Shown here: positions 50,188 to 61,232 of the stretch, in pieces
Layout: the number at the start of each line of letters is the position of its first letter
How positions within the stretch are numbered: position 1 is the first letter of the stretch
Position numbers and translations under genes: made by a program
DNA from: Diphasiastrum complanatum
Taxonomy: Eukaryota > Streptophyta > Lycopodiopsida > Lycopodiales > Lycopodiaceae
Length of the DNA: 64,000 nucleotides
Reading direction: 5' to 3'
Assembly: GCA_029204225.1 (NCBI GenBank)
Contig: CM055092.1
Location: forward strand, 17,227,421-17,291,420
The notes under the pieces: generated by a model
What the model was told of the DNA's origin: nothing
What the model saw: the letters and a program-made list of their open reading frames with translations, nothing else
The model's database searches: none

Positions 50188-51440
50188 CTATTGCAGTGTA
50201 GGCACAAATAAAACATCTTCAAGTCGTTTGTCTCTGCCATTCGTGTTGAGCCACAGTGAACCAATACCATTCACTTGATGTTTGGATCCATCTCCAAGAA
50301 TAATAAATCTTGATGGATCTGCACTTCGAAAATCAGACATGATTCGTCTTGATGTGACAAAGTGTGAGGTAGCTCCTGAGTCAAGGATTACCTCCTGTGT
50401 GTCAGGTGTTGACACTTTACACATGTCTGCATAGATGTAGGCAGTTGAATTAGCATGATTTGATCTTTCTTCGTCCATTTTCAAGCTCTCTGGCTCCTCA
50501 ACATAGGACAAACTATTATTGTTCTCCTGTCTGCGTTGTGCTGATTTGTTTCTTGGGTGCAGAGGGCAGTCCATGGCTGCATGACCCTTCTTGTGGCAGT
50601 GGATACACTCAATTTTTGGATTGAGCCAACACGAATCGACAATGTGTCCTTTGCATTTGCATCTCACGCAAGTCTTCTTGTGTCCACTTTGTTGTTTCGA
50701 CCTTCCTTTGTTCTTTTATTTTCCTTTGTTGGCCCTTTCTGCTTGCTGATCATGATCCTGCTTTCGATTTAACTCCCTCTTAGACTTGAATTGTTTCTTG
50801 GCCTTCTCTTTGTTGTTGAAAAGAGCTTGGTCAGAAGCATCCTTGTGATCAAGGTGCTCTCAAGCCTCTACTTCTTCTCAAATCTCGACAAGTGCCTTTT
50901 CGCGTGTCATTGCTGGATCCTTTGCTAGCAGAGTTCTGGTTGTCCAGAAGGATCTTGTTAAGGCTCTCAACAGATAAGTGAGTTGCTTCTATGTTGACAC
51001 TACATTTTCTGCTCCAGAATTGTATAGTGAAAGGAATAGATCCTTCATTTTCCTAACAAAAGAAGTGAGGTCTTTGCCATCCCGCTACAGGTTTGTCAGC
51101 TGATCTTCAAGCATCATTATCTGACTGCATGATTTCGTCTAAAATCTTGTGAGTAGTGTATCCCACATCTCTTTTGCTTTAGAGAGTATAGCCAGATCAA
51201 GAGTCAGGCTATTTTCGATGGATGATGATAACAAGACGACTGCCTTGTCATTCTTCTCCCTCCATTTGCATAGGTCCTTGCCTGTTGTTGTAGGCATCTC
51301 CTCTCAGTGCCATCTACTCGAGGAAATAATCCTTCTCCCTTTAGTATCACTGAGGTCTTACCTTCCATGCTAGGAAGTTAGATCCTGATTAATCCAGAAC
51401 TATACAAATCTTGGATTGTATGCTGCCGATTGAAGCCATT
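50188..51440 (-). pseudogene. Copia C gag and protease
   Basis: Gag starts near 51,440 on the minus strand (MASIGSIQSK) but is broken by stops and frameshifts down to 50,700. The zinc region 50,667-50,560 is intact: CKCKGHIVDSC and CIHCHKKGHAAMDC. The protease core VILDSGATSHFVTSRRIMSD keeps D-S-G-A. This half is better preserved than in sister copy A, so it serves as the reference for A's damage. Confidence 0.88.
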
Positions 51441-51540
51441 GCTCCTTAATTTGTGTTTTCACTTGTCAATGATTCTTTGTTTGAATGCTTAGCCTCCTGG
51501 ATCTGATAGCTTTTCGGCTATGTCAAACTATTGCAAAGTA

Positions 51541-51553
51541 GGCTCTGATACCA
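51541..51553 (-). other. Primer binding site of copia C
   Basis: GGCTCTGATACCA is the exact complement of TGGTATCAGAGCC, one base from the LTR. Confidence 0.92.
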
Positions 51554-51554
51554 C

Positions 51555-52785
51555 TGATGGAAAGTGTGCACTCAGAAAATGAAAATTCCAACTAGAACTC
51601 TAGTGACAAACTGATAAAAGTCTCTCAAATGATTTGCAAAACTTTCAATCTTGAATTATTTCTGTTCGAGAATAATTTGTGTTGGATCAATCAGGTTTTA
51701 TAACACAAAGAAACGAAACGAGACAAAATCTAGATGAAAATGAAACAAAGTGAAACTTAAATAAGCTCTGACATTGATTCATGCTAGAAGCATAGAGATC
51801 ACGAAATGAAACGAAACGAAGCAAAACTAGATGAAAGAGAAGAATTCACGAAAAAGATCAATTAGGCTTTGTAACAATATGAGACGAAACAAAACGAAAC
51901 AAGATGAAATGAAGCAAAACGAAACAAAAATTAAGTGAGCTCTGAAATTGATTGACGCTTATAGCCAAGTGATCACAAAGCAAAACGAATCGAAAGCATT
52001 TGTGAACAAGATTAGTTTGTCAAAAATTCAGATATGATTGCTGGTCACTGCCGGCTATATCATTCCTATAATCCTTCAGAGTGTAGAAATACATTGCTAA
52101 TCTACACTAACAGATTAATATAACATTCAACAAAATCAAACCAATGTGCGGAATCGAATAAACAAGTGAATCAGATACATGAATGGCAATAGACAAATAT
52201 TCATTCAAGATCATACAATCATTCAAAATAATATGTGCATAACAGCTACAATATTATCTATTGATCTTCTAATTTTTCAAGCATTGTGCGACAAATTCAC
52301 ACAATGCATTGGCATGAGAGAAATATAGTTCTCTCATGAATAATGTCTCGGTAACTAGCAGACTTCTGGATCTGCTGATCCTCTTACAAAATTGTCTCAC
52401 TCACAGGCGGACATGTATTCTGTATAATTCATCTTACCGTATTATGAATCAAAGCAGATTGTATATAGTTCGTGAACTTTTTCGTGTCGCATTGTGTAAC
52501 TTCCAGATCAGAAAGATTAAGTATTTACAACTAATCACGAATTACAAGAGTGGCAGATTAGCCACGATCTAAAGTACTTTTGTTGATGTCATGATATTTG
52601 ATCAAATACTTGTATCCCATGGTACTTGGCTGATCTTCTTAGCCGTTCGTGGAGCAAGAATGATTTTGTGTCGCGAAACAATTTTGTGTCGTGTATCGCA
52701 AAATTGTTCGTGAACAATTTTGTGTCTTGTGTCTTTTCTATCAAAATCAGAGTGGAGAGCTAGCAAGGCTCTGGCAATAGAAACA
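51555..52785 (-). repeat. 5' LTR of copia C
   Basis: 1,231 bp with TG...CA ends (minus-strand start TGTTTCTATTGCCAGAGCC). It aligns with 6,958-8,186 throughout, including the hairpin near its start (about 52,690-52,712) and the TTTCG-rich centre. Confidence 0.92.
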
Positions 52786-52796
52786 TTTTGTTCCTT

Positions 52797-53130
52797 CATC
52801 ATTCACCAAAGTCTCTTGCAAATCTACAATGCTTGGCAAATTTTTTTGAATAGCAAAGCTTTGAACAAGAATCGAACAAGCCATTAAGTATAACTTGAAC
52901 AAGTTCTACCTCCTTAATGCTTTCATCAATACATGCTAACTCATCATTGAACGCTTTAACCCTCAAAACAAAATCATGTGTACTTTCTTCTTTATTTTTC
53001 AAACTTTGAAAGATTTGCCTCGTAAGAGTAAGTACTATTGATGTAGACTTTGATTCATAAAGCTTCTTCAAAGCTTCCTAAGCCTCAAAAGATGATCTAG
53101 CAAGTGAAGATCCAATAGCATCCTCTTTAT
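52797..53130 (-). pseudogene. Copia gag scrap, I/L family
   Basis: The minus-strand frame reads GVALDKEDAIGSSLARSSFE, then ALKKLYESKSTSIVLTLTRQ, NKEESTHDFVLRVKAFNDEL and EVELVQVILNGLF. This is a copia gag N-half, but it lies downstream of an RNase H on the same strand, the reverse of the normal order. It ends at the LTR of copia C. Confidence 0.8.
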
Positions 53131-53348
53131 CCAAAGCAACTCCTTGGCACATGTTGTCAATGCCTTGTACTGGGCCTCGATGGAAGATAGAGAGATAGTA
53201 GGTTGCTTATTTGATAGCCATGAGATAGCTCCCTCTCCAAGATATATTGCAAAGGCACTTGTTGACTTCCTATCCATTTGATCATCTGCAAAATCTGAAT
53301 CTGAGAAACCACAAAGGCTAGGTGAATATCCTTAATACAAGATGCCAA
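53131..53348 (-). pseudogene. Copia L RNase H, truncated
   Basis: Minus-strand text GFSDSDFADDQMDRKSTSAF, GAISWLSNKQPTISLSS and IEAQYKALTTCAKELLWIKR is copia RNase H. The usual E-A-E-Y is E-A-Q-Y. The frame shifts relative to the RT frame near 53,340 and the end is lost at the joint with the gag scrap. Confidence 0.88.
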
Positions 53349-54360
53349 AATCTCTAGATCCCGAGAGGTATCTTTGTACTCTCTTTCCTAGCTTCCAATG
53401 AACCTCACTAGGATCTTGCATGAAATGACTTAGTTTACCAACCACATAGCTTAGATCAGGTCTTGTGATGGTTAACCAAATAAGAGATACTATGAACTTT
53501 CTATAGAGAGTAATGTCCTTGAAGGATGATTCATTACCTCTTATAGATAGCTTTACATTTGATTCCATAGGATTAGAAACTACTTTGCAATTTTTCATAT
53601 GAAATCTTTTTAGAATAGAGCTAGAATACTTCTCTTGACAAATGAAAGTAAAATTAGAAGTCCTAACAATCTCTATTCCTAAGATATAGTGAAGCTTACC
53701 AAGATCTTGTATCTCAAACTTACTTATAAGTGCCATCTTGATGTCATCTATATCTTCATTGCTATCACCACTTAAGATTATGTCATCAACATAGACCAAA
53801 AGCAAAGTGATGTCACCATTATCATTCAATCTATAGTAGAGAGAATGATCATACTCACTCATGATGAAGTTTTGAGACAGTAAGAAGGAATTGAGCTTAG
53901 CATACCAGCTTCTTGGTGCTTGCTTAAGCCCATACAAGCTCTTTTGTAGGAAACACACATGATTAGGCTCATCATGTGAAACATAGCCCTCGGGTTGCTC
54001 CATGTAGATTTCCTCTTCAAGATCGCCATTCAAAAAAGCATTAGTAACATCCATTTGCCACATGTCCCAACCATAAAGAGTTGCAAGAGAGGTAAGGGTT
54101 TGAATTGTTACCATCTTTGCCATGGGTGCAAAGGTCTCATCATAGTCAATGCCATACTCTTGTGCATACCCTTTTGCCACCAATCTTGCCTTGTAACTTT
54201 TGATTGATCCATCTTCCTTTGTCTTGATCTTGAAGATCCACTTACACCCAATTGCCTTCTTGCTTTTGGAGGTTCCACCAACCTCCAAGTGTTGTTCTTG
54301 ATGAGTGCTTGATGCTCGTGATCCATGGCTTGGATCCATTCCTCCTTTGAATTGCTTCAC
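53332..54360 (-). pseudogene. Copia L reverse transcriptase, well preserved
   Basis: 342 open codons cover nearly all of copia RT: GCKWIFKIKTKEDGSIKSYK, ARLVAKGYAQEYGIDYDETF, WQMDVTNAFLNGDLEEEIYM, LQKSLYGLKQAPRSWYAKL, the active site LLLVYVDDIILSG, and LGKLHYILGIEIV. YVDD and the upstream aspartate in QMDV are all present. It is the least damaged polymerase in the window. The link to the preceding integrase tail needs a frameshift near 54,250-54,360. Confidence 0.93.
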
Positions 54361-54960
54361 CTACACAAGTTGGTTCATCAAAAGAGGTAAGAAAAGCAAA
54401 GTTAGAGTTCTCCACCACTTGCTTTTCTTTTTCATCATAGGTTAGCCTTGATGGCTTAGTCCTTTGCCTTTGAGTCCTCCTTGAAGGTTGCTTTGGAGTG
54501 GCATCTCCACCTTCATCCCAGACATCTTGCACATCATGATGATTAGTAGGCACATCAACATCATCACCAACATTGACAACATTGGTAACATTCTCTTCAT
54601 GAAAGATGACATCCCTACTTATGAAAACTTTATTTGTAAAAGAAATGTACACTTTATAAGCCTTGCTTACTTCACTATAGCCAACAAACACACCCTTCTT
54701 TGATGAAGGATCTTCTTTAGTTCTATCATCAAGAGTGATGTTGATCCTACAATGCTTGACACTCGGCCTCCTACCATAGAGGACCTCAAAGTCTTACCAT
54801 TCAAAGAATCACTTGTCCTCCTGTTACAAAGATAGTTAGCACATGCTAATGCTCCCCCCCCAATAGGACTTAGCAAGATTAGCATGTAGTCTCATTGCCT
54901 TGGCACATTCACAAAGGATTCTATTCTTCCTTTTTGCCACTCCATTCTGTTGTGGAGTCC
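54242..54960 (-). pseudogene. Copia L integrase C-part and linker
   Basis: Frames 54,885-54,667 and 54,691-54,242 carry ALACANYLCNRRTSDSLNGK, FVGYSEVSKAYKVYISFTNK and the acidic/basic linker PSRRTQRQRTKPSRLTYDEK. Near 54,900-54,960 the minus strand also shows the ...QQNGVAKRKNRI-like box. A run of eight Cs near 54,855 causes a frameshift. Confidence 0.85.
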
Positions 54961-55013
54961 TAGGACTAGAGTACTCTCTCTTAATCCCATGTGCTATGCA
55001 AAAATCTTTGAGC

Positions 55014-55535
55014 TTATTTGAAGTGTATATCTAATCTCAAGCATTTGATCTTTGTATTGAATTGATGTTCCACTTCATTCTTAAACTTGACAAATGCAGC
55101 AAACACTTCATCCTTGGTTTTAAGAAGATAGACCCAAGTATACCTACTAAACTCATCAATAAAAGTTGCATACATTTTTGCCCCACCATTGCTAGTTGTA
55201 CTAAAAGAATGAAGATCCGAATGCACAAGCTGAAAAGCTTCTTTAGATCTAGAAGTAGATCTAGAATAAGCATGTCTATGAGATTTGAACAAGGCACAAT
55301 GTTCACAAAATGTATTATTTGCAACAAGACTTTTAGGGAGACAAAGAATATGCTCTTTCTTTGTCATTACCACCAAAGATTTGAAGTTGGGATGGCCCAA
55401 CCTCTTATGCCAAACTTCTTGGTTTGTCAATTGTTCCCTAGCCATACATCCTTCATTCTTAGAGATCACACATGCATCCAGTTTGAAAAGTTTACCATGC
55501 CTTCTTCCTTTGATGTATATGTTATGTCCACATTC
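55014..55535 (-). pseudogene. Copia L pre-integrase and integrase core
   Basis: The frame 55,469-55,014 reads NQEVWHKRLGHPNFKSLVVM, CEHCALFKSHRHAYSR and ATFIDEFSRYTWVYLLKTKD. In the first catalytic box the usual F-I-D-D is F-I-D-E. The second box continues as CLRLD... and is broken near 55,020. Protease and most of gag are missing; the element's 5' side stops at about 55,535, facing copia E. Confidence 0.87.
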
Positions 55536-55537
55536 CT

Positions 55538-55665
55538 TTGGAAACTAGAAGGAAAGAGGATGCAACTTCCTTCAAAGGAATATTTGTAGGCTATAGTGAA
55601 AATAACAAAGGATATAGGATATTTGATCCTATTTCAAGCAAAGTAAAAGTTAGCAAGGACATCTT
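55538..55665 (+). pseudogene. Copia integrase-tail scrap at the start of E
   Basis: The plus-strand frame reads KEDATSFKGIFVGYSENNKG and IFDPISSKVKVSKDI, the copia segment just after integrase. It then joins in frame, at about 55,666, to gag sequence, so domain order is scrambled here. Confidence 0.82.
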
Positions 55666-56527
55666 GAGCACACTATATGAAGTGCAAGATATAGCTTCCA
55701 AGCTACATCTCAAGAAGAATTTTTACTCCCTCAAGATGGCAAATGGTGATTTCCTGCAGAATTACATCAACCAATTCAAGAACCTGTTGAAGCAAACGGC
55801 TGTTGTTGGATCTGTCATAGACGAGTCAAGACGTAGTGATGCAACTGCTTACAAGCTTGCCAAGCTCATACGACAGCTGAGTGATGATAATCATGACACA
55901 TCCAGAACTGACTCTTTTGAGAGTCATTACTATGTTGTTGCAGGAAGACACGTGGAGGAACGAAGCCTCAAGTTCCTCAGTTGATTCTCATGCCTTATAC
56001 ACCAACAAGAGCACGACTAAGCAGAAGAAGAAGAAGAAGAAAGACCTAAAGAAATCAAAGCCAGATCAGAAACCAGCATAGCACAAAGAACAATCAAATC
56101 TACAGGCGAAGAAGAAGTTGTTTTGTAGATACTACAAGCGAAACAACCATGAAATTCAAGACTACCGGATACTACAAGCAAAGAACAACGACAAGGGGCA
56201 ATTAAATCAAGTGGCAAATGCAGCCACAAAAGCTCCACAACCTATTCAAGAAGCGGATCATGATGCCTTCATGACCAGCCATCACGGAGCATCCGACGAC
56301 AGTTCTTGATTCTTGAATTCTGGAGCCACTCAGCACATGACCACCCTCATTGGCCGTGTTGAGTCCTATACACCTTACAGTACCAATAAATATGTTCACC
56401 TTGGTGACAATAGCACACAATATATTAAAGGTGAAGGTACTATGAGATTGAGCTTTGCAAATGATCAATCTAAGCTACTCTCTAAAGTCCTATATGTACC
56501 AAATTTATCTACGAATCTGCTCTCTGT
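55666..56527 (+). pseudogene. Copia E gag and protease (left half)
   Basis: Gag: TLYEVQDIASKLHLKKNFYS, LKMANGDFLQNYINQFKNLL, and after a frameshift THPELTLLRVITMLLQEDTW. In the knuckle region CRYYKRNNHEIQDY two cysteines have become tyrosine. Protease reads LNSGATQHMTTL (D of D-S-G-A is N). The frame continues through YTPYSTNKYVHLGDN and VLYVPNLSTNLLSV to 56,527, where copia F is inserted. Copia D is the same family. Confidence 0.88.
56523..56527. other. Target-site duplication of copia F, left copy
   Basis: TCTGT here pairs with TCTAT at 61,920-61,924 (one change). Five bases is the normal copia duplication length. Confidence 0.85.
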
Positions 56528-57215
56528 TGTCGCGAACGGTTTCGTTTTGTTGCCGCGAACGATTTTGTTTCTTCTAAATTTTCTTTCTACACATCATAGA
56601 ATAGATTTCATTCTAGCAATCAAGACAACGGAAGACAAGGAGATGCATGAAAATAGAACAATCAATTATCAGTTTAATTTTTAGAGCGAGATGGTCAGTG
56701 TCTCGCTCATTGGCCGCCTGACGCTCTACTCTTTCGTTGTGTTCTGCTCGTTGGCAGACTTTCATGCACAGCTGTGTCGTTTCTCTTCTTTTTCATTTTT
56801 TGCTCTACACTCTATGTCTCACTGTATCTCTCTGTATCTATTTTGATCTAAGATAATTGTTTTATGTCTCCACTATGTGGAGTTTACAAGATAGCTAAAC
56901 AAAGAATTACAAGATTAGTTAACGCTAATCAACTAATCAGTTACTCTCCGTTGTTACTACTTGTTTCAGCTGGGTGTGAATTTTGAGACTCCAAGCTTGT
57001 TGAGCTGCCAGCTGCCAGCGCGAGAGATTCTCTTTCATTTCTTTCATCTCCTTTTGTTTCTTTCGTTTATTTTCATTTTGCGTCGCTTTGCGGTTTTTGG
57101 GGTCCTGGAGGCGTATTTGATTTTCACGAGTCATTCGCAAATCGTTCGTCCTTCGAGTCAAGGCACGTTGACTTTCACGTCGCGGCAAAGTTGTAGGAGT
57201 TCACCATTTCTAACA
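56528..57215 (-). repeat. 3' LTR of copia F
   Basis: On the minus strand it starts TGTTAGAAATGGTGAACTCC and ends CGTTCGCGACA. It has lost about 40 bp near 56,585 relative to its partner and keeps several CpG sites that the partner has lost. Confidence 0.93.
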
Positions 57216-57231
57216 CTCCCTCTTGAAGCTT
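57216..57231 (-). other. Polypurine tract of copia F
   Basis: Minus-strand AAGCTTCAAGAGGGAG sits directly before the 3' LTR. It primes second-strand synthesis in LTR retrotransposons. Confidence 0.88.
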
Positions 57232-57758
57232 ACAGCTTTGCACGTTTAATTCAATTGTCTTTCTTTGCTTGGCAAAGAGTGGGTTGTTGAATGGCTTCTT
57301 GAGTAGATTTACAATCATGTCTGCAGATTCTATGTACTAGACCTGGAGCTCTCCTTTTGAGATTAAATCTCGAATGTGATGGTACTTCAGAGGTATGTGT
57401 TTTGTATTTGAATGGAAGACAAGACCCTGGGACAGATAAATGGCACTCTGAGAGTCCATCATCATCGTGCATGGCTGTTCTTGTGGTAGCTTGATTGCTT
57501 TCAACATCATCTATAGCCACACTACCTCGTTTGCCATTGAAGTTGTGATGTATTTAGCTTCGCAAGAAGATTGAGCTACCAAGGTTTGCTTTTTGCATAT
57601 CCACACGCTATGGTACATCCTCCAGTTATGGACTTGTTGTCATCTTTGCAGCTCGCCCACCTTGCATCACTATAGTGATGCAGCTTGAATTCTTTTCTTT
57701 CGTTTTCAGCTCTGTAGGTTAATTCCATATTTTGGGTACCCTTCAGATACTATAGGAT
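57232..57758 (-). pseudogene. Copia F RNase H, heavily broken
   Basis: By frame changes one can read SAIYLSQGLVFHSNTKHIPL, ...LKKPFNNPLFAKQRK and a last segment LNVQSCKLQEG that ends at the polypurine tract. These are the C-terminal RNase H motifs of copia. Several stops are present. Confidence 0.75.
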
Positions 57759-58727
57759 TCATTTTGCCATTTGCCAATGTGCCATGCTAGGATTGGAAGA
57801 GAATTGGCTTAAGGCATAAATAGAAAAATCTAGATCAGGTCTGGTACAAATTGTAAGGTACATCAAACTACCTATTAGGTTTTGGTAGGGTATACCTGCC
57901 ATCTTTTGTTTTTCCTCTTCTATTTTTGGGCAATCTTGCTTCGTCAGCTTGGCTCCAGCTATCATTGGTGTGGCCTTTTCTTTGCAGTCCATCATGTGAT
58001 ACTACTTGAGCACCTTTCTAGCATATTCAGACTGACTCAATTGTATTTCACCCTTTATTTAATCTCTTTTGATCTCCAGCCCGAGGCATTTCGTTGCTTC
58101 TCCCAGATCTATGATTTCATAACTTTCAGAAGTCTGACTCTTTGTGTCTTTGATTAGCATCAAAGAATTTTCTATCATCAGGGAATCATCCACGAAAATA
58201 GTCAGTATCACAAAATCTTTTCCTACTCTTTTTATGTAGACATTACAGTTCGGTTGTGTAGAATTGAAGTCTAGAGACTTCAGAAGACTATCGAGCTTCT
58301 TATACCAAGCTTGTGATGCATGTTTTAGACCATAGATGCATCTCTGCAACCAATAGACATATTGTCGATTGTCAGGGTCTTCAAATCCTTCAAACCACTT
58401 CATGAAGATTTCCTCCTCTAGATCTTCGTGGAGAAAGGCTGTTTTCACATCAATCTGGTGAATTTCTAGATTGTGCTATGTGGCGTATGCAAGGAGTAGT
58501 CGTATGCTTCTCATCTTGACCATCGGCAAATATGTGTCAAAATAATCAACACCATATCTCTTTGTGTACCCCTTTGCGGCAAGCCTTGTTTTGTAGCGGC
58601 CAATGGTGACATCTGATTTCATCTTCTTCTTGTATACCCACTTGCAGTCGACGATTTTTCTGTTTTCTGGCAATGGCTCTAATGTCCATGTCTCATTTCG
58701 CCTCATCAACTCGATCTCCTCTAACAT
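57759..58727 (-). pseudogene. Copia F reverse transcriptase
   Basis: Frames 58,727-58,476, 58,448-58,059 and 57,995-57,759 lie close together and give CKWVYKKKMKSDVTIGRYKT, AAKGYTKRYGVDYFDTYLPM, a stop, QIDVKTAFLHEDLEEEIFMK, QRCIYGLKHASQAWYKKLDS, the active site LTIFVDDSLM, and IDLGEATKCLGLEIKRD, then IPYQNLIGSLMYLTICTRPD. F-V-D-D is an accepted active-site variant. Stops occur near 58,475 and 58,058. Confidence 0.92.
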
Positions 58728-58948
58728 TACCTACTTCCAGAATTCTCCTTCTGGACTCTGGATTGCTTCTTGATATGTTGTTGGCTCTTCAGTGAAGCTG
58801 CAGTACTCGAACTACGTGTCTTTGCTCCACTGAAGATTGTCAGCATAACGGTCTGGAGGTCTTCTTTGTCTTGTTGATCTTCTAGATTCGTTTCGTCATT
58901 GTTTGAATGTTTCTTGTTTGTGAGGTTGATCTTTTGCTTCCTGTTGCT

Positions 58949-59820
58949 CTAGAGTCTGTGGCTCAACATTCTGATTTGACGTCTATTTTTGATCTCCCTC
59001 TTGAATATCTCATGGCCTCTTTCATCTTTTAGTCCAGGGAATGTGGACTCATCGAACTTCACATCTCTACTCAAAACAACCTTTTTCGTGGTTGGGCTGT
59101 AGTGCCTATACACTTGTGTTCCATTCGAATATCCGACCATGATGGTTTGCTCTGATTTAGCATTGAACTTGTTTTTTTTTTCTTTTGGAATGTGCTTGTA
59201 TGCTGCACATCCAAACACACTTACGTATGAGAGATCAGGCTTTCTACTTGTCCACATTTGGTATGGTGTCTTATTTTTCAGCACTATCATTGTTGATCTG
59301 TTATGCAGGTGTACAACGACAGCTATTGTCTCAACCCAAAATTGACTTGGCAATTGAGCCTGTGCCATCATGCATCTGGCTCCTTCGACTAGCATTCTGT
59401 TTCTTCTCTCTGCAACACCATTATATTCTGGTGTGTATGTAGGAGTGAACTGATGCTCGATCTCTTATTCTTGACAGAATCTTGAAAACTCTTTGCTCTT
59501 GTACTCACCTCCATTGTCAGATCTGATGATCTATATCTTCTTCAAGGTGTGTCTCTCTGCAAATGCCACGAACTTCTTGAAGGAATCAAATACTTCAGAT
59601 TTCTTCTTTAGGTAGTAGATCGTAGTCATCCGGATGTAGTCATCTATGAATGTCAAGAAGTACCTCGATCCTGAGAGTGAATCCATTTTCATCGATCCAT
59701 AGACATTTGAGTGGACGAGCTCAAGAACTTCCTTGGCTCTTCTTCCCTCATATGTGAATGGATTCCGATGTTGTTTGCCTTTTGCAGAACTCAGTATCGG
59801 GTCTTGAAATCTTTAGACAT
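58949..59820 (-). pseudogene. Copia F integrase
   Basis: The core is read in pieces: YFLTFIDDYIRMTTIYYLKK (about 59,660-59,600), a stop, IIRSDNGGEYKSKEFSRFCQ (about 59,540-59,480), then NGVAERRNRM (about 59,400). The open part 59,395-58,949 holds GARCMMAQAQLPSQFWVETI, FGCAAYKHIPKEKKNKFNAK and MVGYSNGTQVYRHYSPTTKK. All three catalytic residues D, D and E are present, but stops separate them. Confidence 0.9.
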
Positions 59821-59824
59821 GTGG

Positions 59825-60313
59825 CTATGTCTTTTTGACACATGTCATACAGAGGCTCCTCATGTTTAGATGATACATTCTTCTATGCCAGAGCTGATCT
59901 TCATTTTCTGACGCATTTAATATGCTATTAGAGTTGTTGATTATCTTGGCTTGGTAGAGATTTTCTTCTCTGCATCCAACCGTCAACAATTTGTTTGTAT
60001 TTTTCTCGATCATATCACATGTATTGCCATCGAACAAAACTCAAATTCCAAGATCTGCCATCTTGGAGATTGATAGCAGATCTTTTCTTAGTGAAGCCAC
60101 GTAGAGTGCTCCTGGCAGCTCTGCTTGATCTGACAGTGCTCGCAGTTGTAGAGTGCCGATGCTTTTGACATCATGTATGCTCCCATCACCTAGAATCACT
60201 ACTCTATTATTTTTGAGTTCTCTGAAGTCGATCAAGATTTTCTTGTTGCAGGTGATGTGTGATGTTGCTCTTGAATCAATGACTACATCGTAGTCGTATT
60301 TAGTGTAGCTCAT
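59825..60313 (-). pseudogene. Copia F protease and pre-integrase region
   Basis: Frame 60,313-60,041 has YDVVIDSRATSHITCNKKIL: the usual D-S-G-A is D-S-R-A, which would distort the active-site loop. Next come LGDGSIHDVKSIGTLQL and LYVASLRKDLLSISKMADLG. Frame 60,037-59,825 continues FDGNTCDMIEKNTNKLLTVG and LWHRRMYHLNMRSL. A single stop lies between the two frames. Confidence 0.9.
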
Positions 60314-60379
60314 CTAAGCTTCATCAAGCATTGTGAAAGCTTCATCACCTCTATCTGCATCCTTGGATGACTCTGCAAC

Positions 60380-61171
60380 ATTCACTTTCTCAGTCTTGTT
60401 CTTTCTTTTTGGGTTGAATCTGCCATTGTATGCAGAGTGCCCCTTCTTCTTGCAGTGCATGCAAGGTATTGTTGGATTGAACCAGCATTTGTTGGCTCTA
60501 CGGTCTGGTTTGTGTCAGTCTCAAATCTCGGTTTGTTCTTGTTTTTCTTCTTTTCTTTTGTGAAGAGGGCCTTTTCTTGATCACTGCTTCCTTCTCCTTC
60601 TTCCCTCATTAGTATCTCATCAGCGACAAGACTAAATGCTTTGTCGAATGTCATATCTGGTAGACTGAGTATGAGCATTCTCAGCGGCTGATAGGACGTC
60701 GGTAGAGATTTCATGAAGTACATCAGCTGTTGTGGTGCTGGGATCTGGTGCTCCTGTCCAGATGCAGCGAGTTGAGCAAAGATCGTTTTGATTTTCTCAA
60801 CATGCTGATCTAACTAGTTGTCATCCAATCATATGGATTGTAGTTGATTGTGAAGATGCATCATTGAGACTGTAGTCCTCACTTCGTACTTCTGTTTTAA
60901 TCTTTCCCATGCTGCATGGCTACTTTCGTAGTCTTTGATCTGCCTGAGTAAATCTTTATTAATGGATGAAACGATGATCACCATTGCACGCTCATCCTTT
61001 ATGATCCATTCAGCTCTCCCTGGGTCTCCCTCTGGAGGTTGCACCTGTGAGAGTCGGTGACCGACCAAATGCCTTCGCCATTCAGAAGTGTTTTGATTTT
61101 GAATTTCCATATCCTCTAATTTGTGCCATCAAGACTGATTGCTACTTTTGTCTGAATTGTTGTAGCCATAT
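60380..61171 (-). pseudogene. Copia F gag
   Basis: It starts at the ATG at 61,171 (MATTIQTKVAISLDG). Segments: GRAEWIIKDERAMVIIVSSI, KQKYEVRTTVSMMHLHNQLQ, a stop near 60,820, MKSLPTSYQPLRMLILSLPD, EEGEGSSDQEKALF and the zinc knuckle CMHCKKKGHSAYNG, whose last cysteine is glycine. The order and motifs match elements B and the 42.6-kb scrap. Confidence 0.9.
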
Positions 61172-61219
61172 TGTGTTGTCTAGAAAATCACTGCTTAGAT
61201 ATCAGTAGTGATAACCTGA

Positions 61220-61232
61220 GGCTCTGATACCA
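61220..61232 (-). other. Primer binding site of copia F
   Basis: GGCTCTGATACCA is the exact complement of the tRNA-Met primer site, directly abutting the LTR. Confidence 0.92.

Larger units (their letters stand above)
47533..52785 (-). mobile_element. Copia element C, near full length
   Basis: Minus-strand sister of copia A. It has a complete 5' LTR (51,555-52,785), primer site, gag, protease, integrase, part of RT, and RNase H, then only the first 133 bp or so of the 3' LTR (47,533-47,665), cut at the transposase-like relic. All domains occur in the usual copia order. Confidence 0.92.
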
